Shown here: positions 60,184 to 64,000 of the stretch, in pieces
Layout of the letters: each line of letters starts with the position of its first letter
Position numbering within the stretch: the stretch's first letter is position 1
Assembly (NCBI RefSeq): GCF_026212465.1
Contig: NC_080053.1
Location: 12,487,140 to 12,551,139, forward strand
DNA: 64,000 nucleotides
From: Amaranthus tricolor
Taxonomy: Eukaryota > Streptophyta > Magnoliopsida > Caryophyllales > Amaranthaceae
Reading direction: 5' to 3'
The notes under the pieces: generated by a model
Seen by the model: the letters and a program-made list of their open reading frames with translations, nothing else
Told to the model about the DNA's origin: nothing
Database searches by the model: none
Made by a program: the position numbers and the translations under genes

Positions 60184-60547
60184 CCTTCCGTTCTTTTTTG
60201 ATCTTCCACTTTGGGTTTTTCACACATATTAAGGAAGATAGAATCTTTGGGTTGTAGTGGGTATTATTTTAATTAAATAGTAGTGTGAAGTAATGATAAT
60301 ATTGAATGTATGAGGTTGTAGTGAGTATTATTTTAATTAAATAGTAGTGTGAAGTAATGATTGTATTGAAAGTATGAGAGAGAAAATAATTATAAATAAA
60401 AGAAAAATGGTACATTAAAAGAAAAGGGGCTTTTAAGGGGTAAAAGTGGGATAAAAACATTCTAAAAATAGAAAGTATTCTAAAGTGGAAGAACTTTTGA
60501 AATTACTCGTTATAGTAATATGGAAGATCAAAAAAGAACGGAGGGAG
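60182..60547. mobile_element. Stowaway MITE nested in the MULE
   Basis: Starts CTCCTTCCGTTCTTTTTTGA and ends TCAAAAAAGAACGGAGGGAG, inverted repeats of Stowaway type, with TA on both sides (60180-60181 and 60548-60549). Inside is a tandem duplication of about 62 bp (GTATTATTTTAATTAAATAG plus flanks, near 60260 and 60325). Confidence 0.9.
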
Positions 60548-61029
60548 TAATAATTATTCTAAAAAACAAAAAATAGAAAAAAAAAGAAAAAAAACCAAAC
60601 AACACCAATAATAAAAATAATTTTCAAGACAACATACAAAGTTTATTAATAATAATAATATTAATTATAATAAACATATTTAAAATAAAAAATTAAAAAT
60701 TAAAAGAAAAATAATAATTTAATAATAAAAATAATAACAATCACAAAAATAATAAAAAAATTAATAATAATAACAGTAATAATAATAATAATAACAACAA
60801 TAATAAAATTAAAAATAACAATAATAATTATCAAAAAAATTAAAAAAAATAAAATTAAAACGAAAAAAATTAACAATAATAACAATAATAATAAAAATAA
60901 TATAAAAAAGTTATTAAAAATAAAAATAAAAATAATAATAATTATTATAACAAACATATTTACATTAATAAATTAAAAATCAAACATAAATATATAATTA
61001 ATAATAAAAATAATAACAATCACAACAAT

Positions 61030-61062
61030 AATAACAATAATAATAAAATTATTAATAATAAC

Positions 61063-61135
<73 letters not shown>

Positions 61136-61170
61136 GTAATAATAATAATAATAATAATATAATTAAAAAT
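61030..61170. repeat. AAT microsatellite close to the right palindrome of the MULE
   Basis: An AAT run with few interruptions. The whole stretch 59580-61180 is low-complexity AAT/AAC DNA, the inverse complement of the ATT block at the left end. Confidence 0.9.
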
Positions 61171-61190
61171 TATAATAATTATTCAAAAAC

Positions 61191-61254
61191 AAACGGAAAA
61201 AAAAAAATTGAATCACCCAGATCTGGGCGGTTCAATTTTATTTTTTTTTCGTTT
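61191..61254. repeat. Palindrome near the right end of the MULE
   Basis: AAACGGAAAAA...AAAATTGAATCACCCAG pairs with CTGGGCGGTTCAATTTT...TTTTTCGTTT around AT, with few mismatches. It stands about 265 bp from the right end, versus about 360 bp for the left palindrome. Confidence 0.8.
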
Positions 61255-61542
61255 GTAAATTTAAATTAATTACATTCGAAAAAAAATTACCTCAATTAAT
61301 TGTTTGCGGATTGAACTTAGTTTTTTCTCCAACAATTTGCTTTTGTAAGTTGGTTTTTAAGTGTGGTAATAAAAATTTTAGTGAGATTGTGGTATATATT
61401 AGGAAATTTTAAGTTCAATGGCAAAATCGTAATTTTTTAAAAATCCAGGGGCAAATACGTAATTTCTTCAGGGGAGGGTGGCGATAAAATCAAAAGGGTG
61501 GCGAAATTTAAGGATTGGGATAACTAAACTCATAATTTATTT

Positions 61543-62060
61543 TGTTAAACCTTAACCACCCACATTGGTCCACTAACCACCTAAATATAACCACCCACTA
61601 CTCACCATAACCTACCACTATCACCCATCATGCCCATGATTCCCACATTAATTCACCATTTAACTTCCATTCTACCATTATAAATACTAGTTGCATCATT
61701 TATTTACCCGAAAGCTATTATACTCCTACCATTACTCCGTAAAAGTACACCGCCCTCGTACTTACAATTTATATTTGACCAAATATTCACTGGATTGATT
61801 AGAACTCATCCTATAATCCATTAATCTTGCATCCATTCAATTATCATACATTCATTGATTTATGTTTTTCGGTCTAACTTGAGCGTCGGAGGGGTTTTCC
61901 GGAAAATCACCCCCGGACAAAGGCTAAAGTTGTATTGCAGGATTTGAGGTCTTATCAATGGAAGGATCATAAGCACTTGCAGCATACTAACAGTTGTCCT
62001 CGACTACACCTTATATTCAGGTATTTTAAGTGTCCTTTGCATTTCTTCGTTTCATTACCA
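61543..62060 (+). mobile_element. LTR-like block, probable solo LTR of a Tat-like Ty3/gypsy element
   Basis: Starts TGTTAAACCTTAACC. It has a TATAAATA motif near 61679, CTTGAGCGTCGGAGGGGTTT near 61879, and TTCAGGTATTTTAAGTGTCC near 62016, ending near TACCAAAACA. The 3' part matches the LTR remnant at 25880-26180. No primer site or gag follows. It abuts the MULE target duplication, only 14 bp away. Confidence 0.5.
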
Positions 62061-62469
62061 AAACAATAAGTTAAGTGGTCCTCTATAAGTTAATAGTCAT
62101 TTTAAAGTTATAAGTAATAACTTAGAAATTAAATATGTTAGATCAGCTAAGAAAAATGTAACACCATAAAACATTAGTGTTAAAATTTAAAGGAAGAGGT
62201 AATAAAAAAAAATTTTAAAAAGGTAATAGAAAAATCCAATAAAGCAGGAGAAAGAAAATATAATAATGATGTTTTTTTTCCAAAATTATTATCATATGTG
62301 TTTTTTAGATGTATTTCGTCAATTTAAAATTCAAACAAAGTTTAGGGAAGATGGGAGAGGTTTAGTCTTGTGTTTTGGCGTTTTGAGAGGGAAAGGGTGA
62401 TGAGGTATAAGTGTAAGGGAAGGAGAATAGAATGACGAAAGATTATCATGCATTAAAAGGATTGAACTT

Positions 62470-62819
62470 ACACTATGTTCGTATAACATATTTGAGTAAA
62501 AAAGAAATAAAAGGAAGGCCTTTCAAAAAATAAGAAAGGAAAGGAAGGGGAAGGGAGGGGAGGGAAAGGAATGAACTAGAAATGGAAGGAAACAATTCAA
62601 TAACTCTAGTTAGTTTAGGAGAAAAGGATAGGAAAAAGAAGAGAGATGGAAATTTTCTTTTCAAATTTTGCCAATTTGAAAGATTTATACCCTAACAAAA
62701 ATCATTTATCTAATCCCTCTAAATTCATTTCTTCTCATTTTGTTATCCAATTTAGGGATTTCTCCTCCTTCCAAATTCTTCTCCTTTTTTTCTCTAAATT
62801 TTCTTCCATCCAAACACAA
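62470..62819. mobile_element. MITE related to the one in STOMAGEN intron 1
   Basis: Starts ACACTATGTTCGTATAAC and ends TTCCATCCAAACACAAT, with a GGAAGG-rich left half and a pyrimidine-rich right half, as at 23230-23529. Its left end is more diverged. Confidence 0.5.
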
Positions 62820-64000
62820 TTTTAATGATCTTTTGGTTGATTCACATAATTAAGAAAAGATTAAAGAGGATTAATGAAATCATGTGTTCGTCAAGAAACT
62901 ACAAGCTAAGTCATTACATGGAATTTTTCCTCCTTCCCAAGTAAATATAAAGAGTTGCTCAATAATAATTCAACAATTAAGAAGAAAATTATAGAAGACT
63001 TTGACCCTCCTTGAAGAAAGTCGAATTGAAGAATTCAAAGGAGTTAATGAAGTCTTAGTTGAGTCAAGTTATGCTTTAAGTTCATATATTTAGTTCAAAG
63101 AACCTACTTGATCCTAAATGTATTCGAAGCAAAAGTAATTCAATTCAGTTAAAAAGTAAACCAATAATACCAAAAAGTGCTACTTTAATATATGCTCTTC
63201 AAAGCTACATTCTCTCTCTATCCATAATGCATCAAGTTGGGATGGGTTGGGCTATATTCATGAATTTTAAAGTTAGAGACTCAAAACACATGAAATTTTA
63301 GAAAATAAAGACTTAAACAAACCTAGTCCTTTAAGAAACATTAACAGATAAAATGAACCTTAAAGTCAATCTAAAATTCTATTGAATTTTATTAATGAAA
63401 GTAAAAATAACATGAGTACAATAACAACAAAACATAATTTAATTCTAATGAATTGTATTACTGACAGGATCTTCATCATGCTCTCCATGAAAAATTTCAT
63501 TGTCAAACATTGAGACTTCATAGCAATAGAGTCGGCCCTGAGGGTAGGCTAAAGGGGCAATCACACAGGGCTCATGTTAAAATATAGAAATTAGGCTAAA
63601 AAACCTATATTAAAATATAGAAATTAGGTTAAGAAAAGCCCAATATAAAAGGTAATAAAAGACCTAAAATTCAATGGTACATTGATGATATTTTCATAGT
63701 CTTGTGTTCAGAATATCTTCAATCTTTTCTATCTTTGAAAGACGCATATTCTCAATTTATTTTTACGGTCAATTCCATCACGCCTATCCCAATATCCAAT
63801 ACAATACAATTAATTTTACATAGATGATTTGTTTCCATCCAAACTCCTGTCAACCTTTAATTATCCCAATAAATTTCACAGCTTTTAAATTTTATACCAT
63901 AAAACCATTTTTTTCATTTGAAAAACATCAAATTTATTTCTTTCCTCAAGCTTGGGTCTTTTTTTTCTTAAAATTTTGTGATGTGTGTGGCATTTCTTGT
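62820..64000. other. Right end of window, no gene found
   Basis: Near 63537, CCTGAGGGTAGGCTAAAGGG and CACACAGGGC suggest a small hAT-like remnant. A 35-bp unit (AAAATATAGAAATTAGG...) is repeated at about 63579 and 63613. The rest shows nothing I can name. Confidence 0.35.

Larger units (their letters stand above)
54106..61519. mobile_element. 7.4-kb Mutator-like transposon carrying transposase-OTU and PMD genes
   Basis: A perfect 9-bp duplication ATAACTAAA flanks the element (54097-54105 and 61520-61528). The ends are inverted repeats of about 110 bp (54106-54215 and 61410-61519) that share AAATTTC, ATTTTATCG, GAAATTACGTATTTG, AAAAAATTAC and ACTTAAAA in order. Inside are two convergent coding units: the transposase-OTU gene (plus) and the PMD gene (minus). 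Palindromes and ATT/AAT microsatellites lie inside both ends. A Stowaway MITE is nested at 60182-60547. Both genes are broken, so this copy cannot move on its own. It sits 584 bp upstream of the lipase start codon. Confidence 0.93.

Noticed and set aside
60023..60227. Frames with poly-Tyr or poly-Leu tracts on the minus strand
   Set aside because: Products of the AAT microsatellite in the MULE.

Overview
The window is nuclear DNA of a flowering plant, most likely a eudicot. The evidence is intron-rich genes with plant-specific products, the plant peptide hormone STOMAGEN, a plant-type mitochondrial ribosomal protein L15 gene, and plant transposon families (Cassandra TRIM, Stowaway MITEs, hAT, MULE, RTE-type LINE, Ty3/gypsy). 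The DNA is AT-rich and repeat-dominated. The exact order is not certain; I could not test a guess of Caryophyllales.

Three host genes can be assembled with all splice phases agreeing. (1) Mitochondrial ribosomal protein L15, minus strand, 3563-9799: four coding exons, with a 5.2 kb first intron full of transposon debris. (2) EPFL9/STOMAGEN, plus strand, 22388-24262: three coding exons ending in the 45-residue six-cysteine peptide. (3) A DAG-lipase-like class 3 lipase with four N-terminal membrane segments, minus strand, 28894-53522: fourteen coding exons spread over 24.6 kb by transposon-filled introns.

The rest is mobile DNA. Positions 1-1550 hold the end of a minus-strand LTR element. A long LTR-like repeat is present twice, at 10102-17074 (copy A) and 43868-47975 (copy B, inside a lipase intron). 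Copy A carries a later composite insertion at 13389-16348, made of a long LTR-like block joined to a Cassandra TRIM whose LTRs carry 5S rRNA sequence. Copy B shows the empty site. Elements bounded by target-site duplications are a 1.07 kb Mutator-like element (20076-21149, 9-bp), a 968-bp hAT element (40087-41054, 8-bp), and a 150-bp hAT MITE inside STOMAGEN intron 1 (23665-23814, 8-bp).

The most notable element is a 7.4 kb Mutator-like transposon at 54106-61519, with about 110-bp terminal inverted repeats and a perfect 9-bp target duplication. It carries two convergent coding units. One is a MULE transposase fused through an S/R/G-rich linker to an OTU cysteine-protease domain. The other, on the opposite strand, is a plant mobile domain (MAIN/MAIL-like) protein. 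Both are broken by frameshifts or stops. The ends also hold palindromes and long ATT/AAT microsatellites in inverted orientation, and a Stowaway MITE is nested inside.
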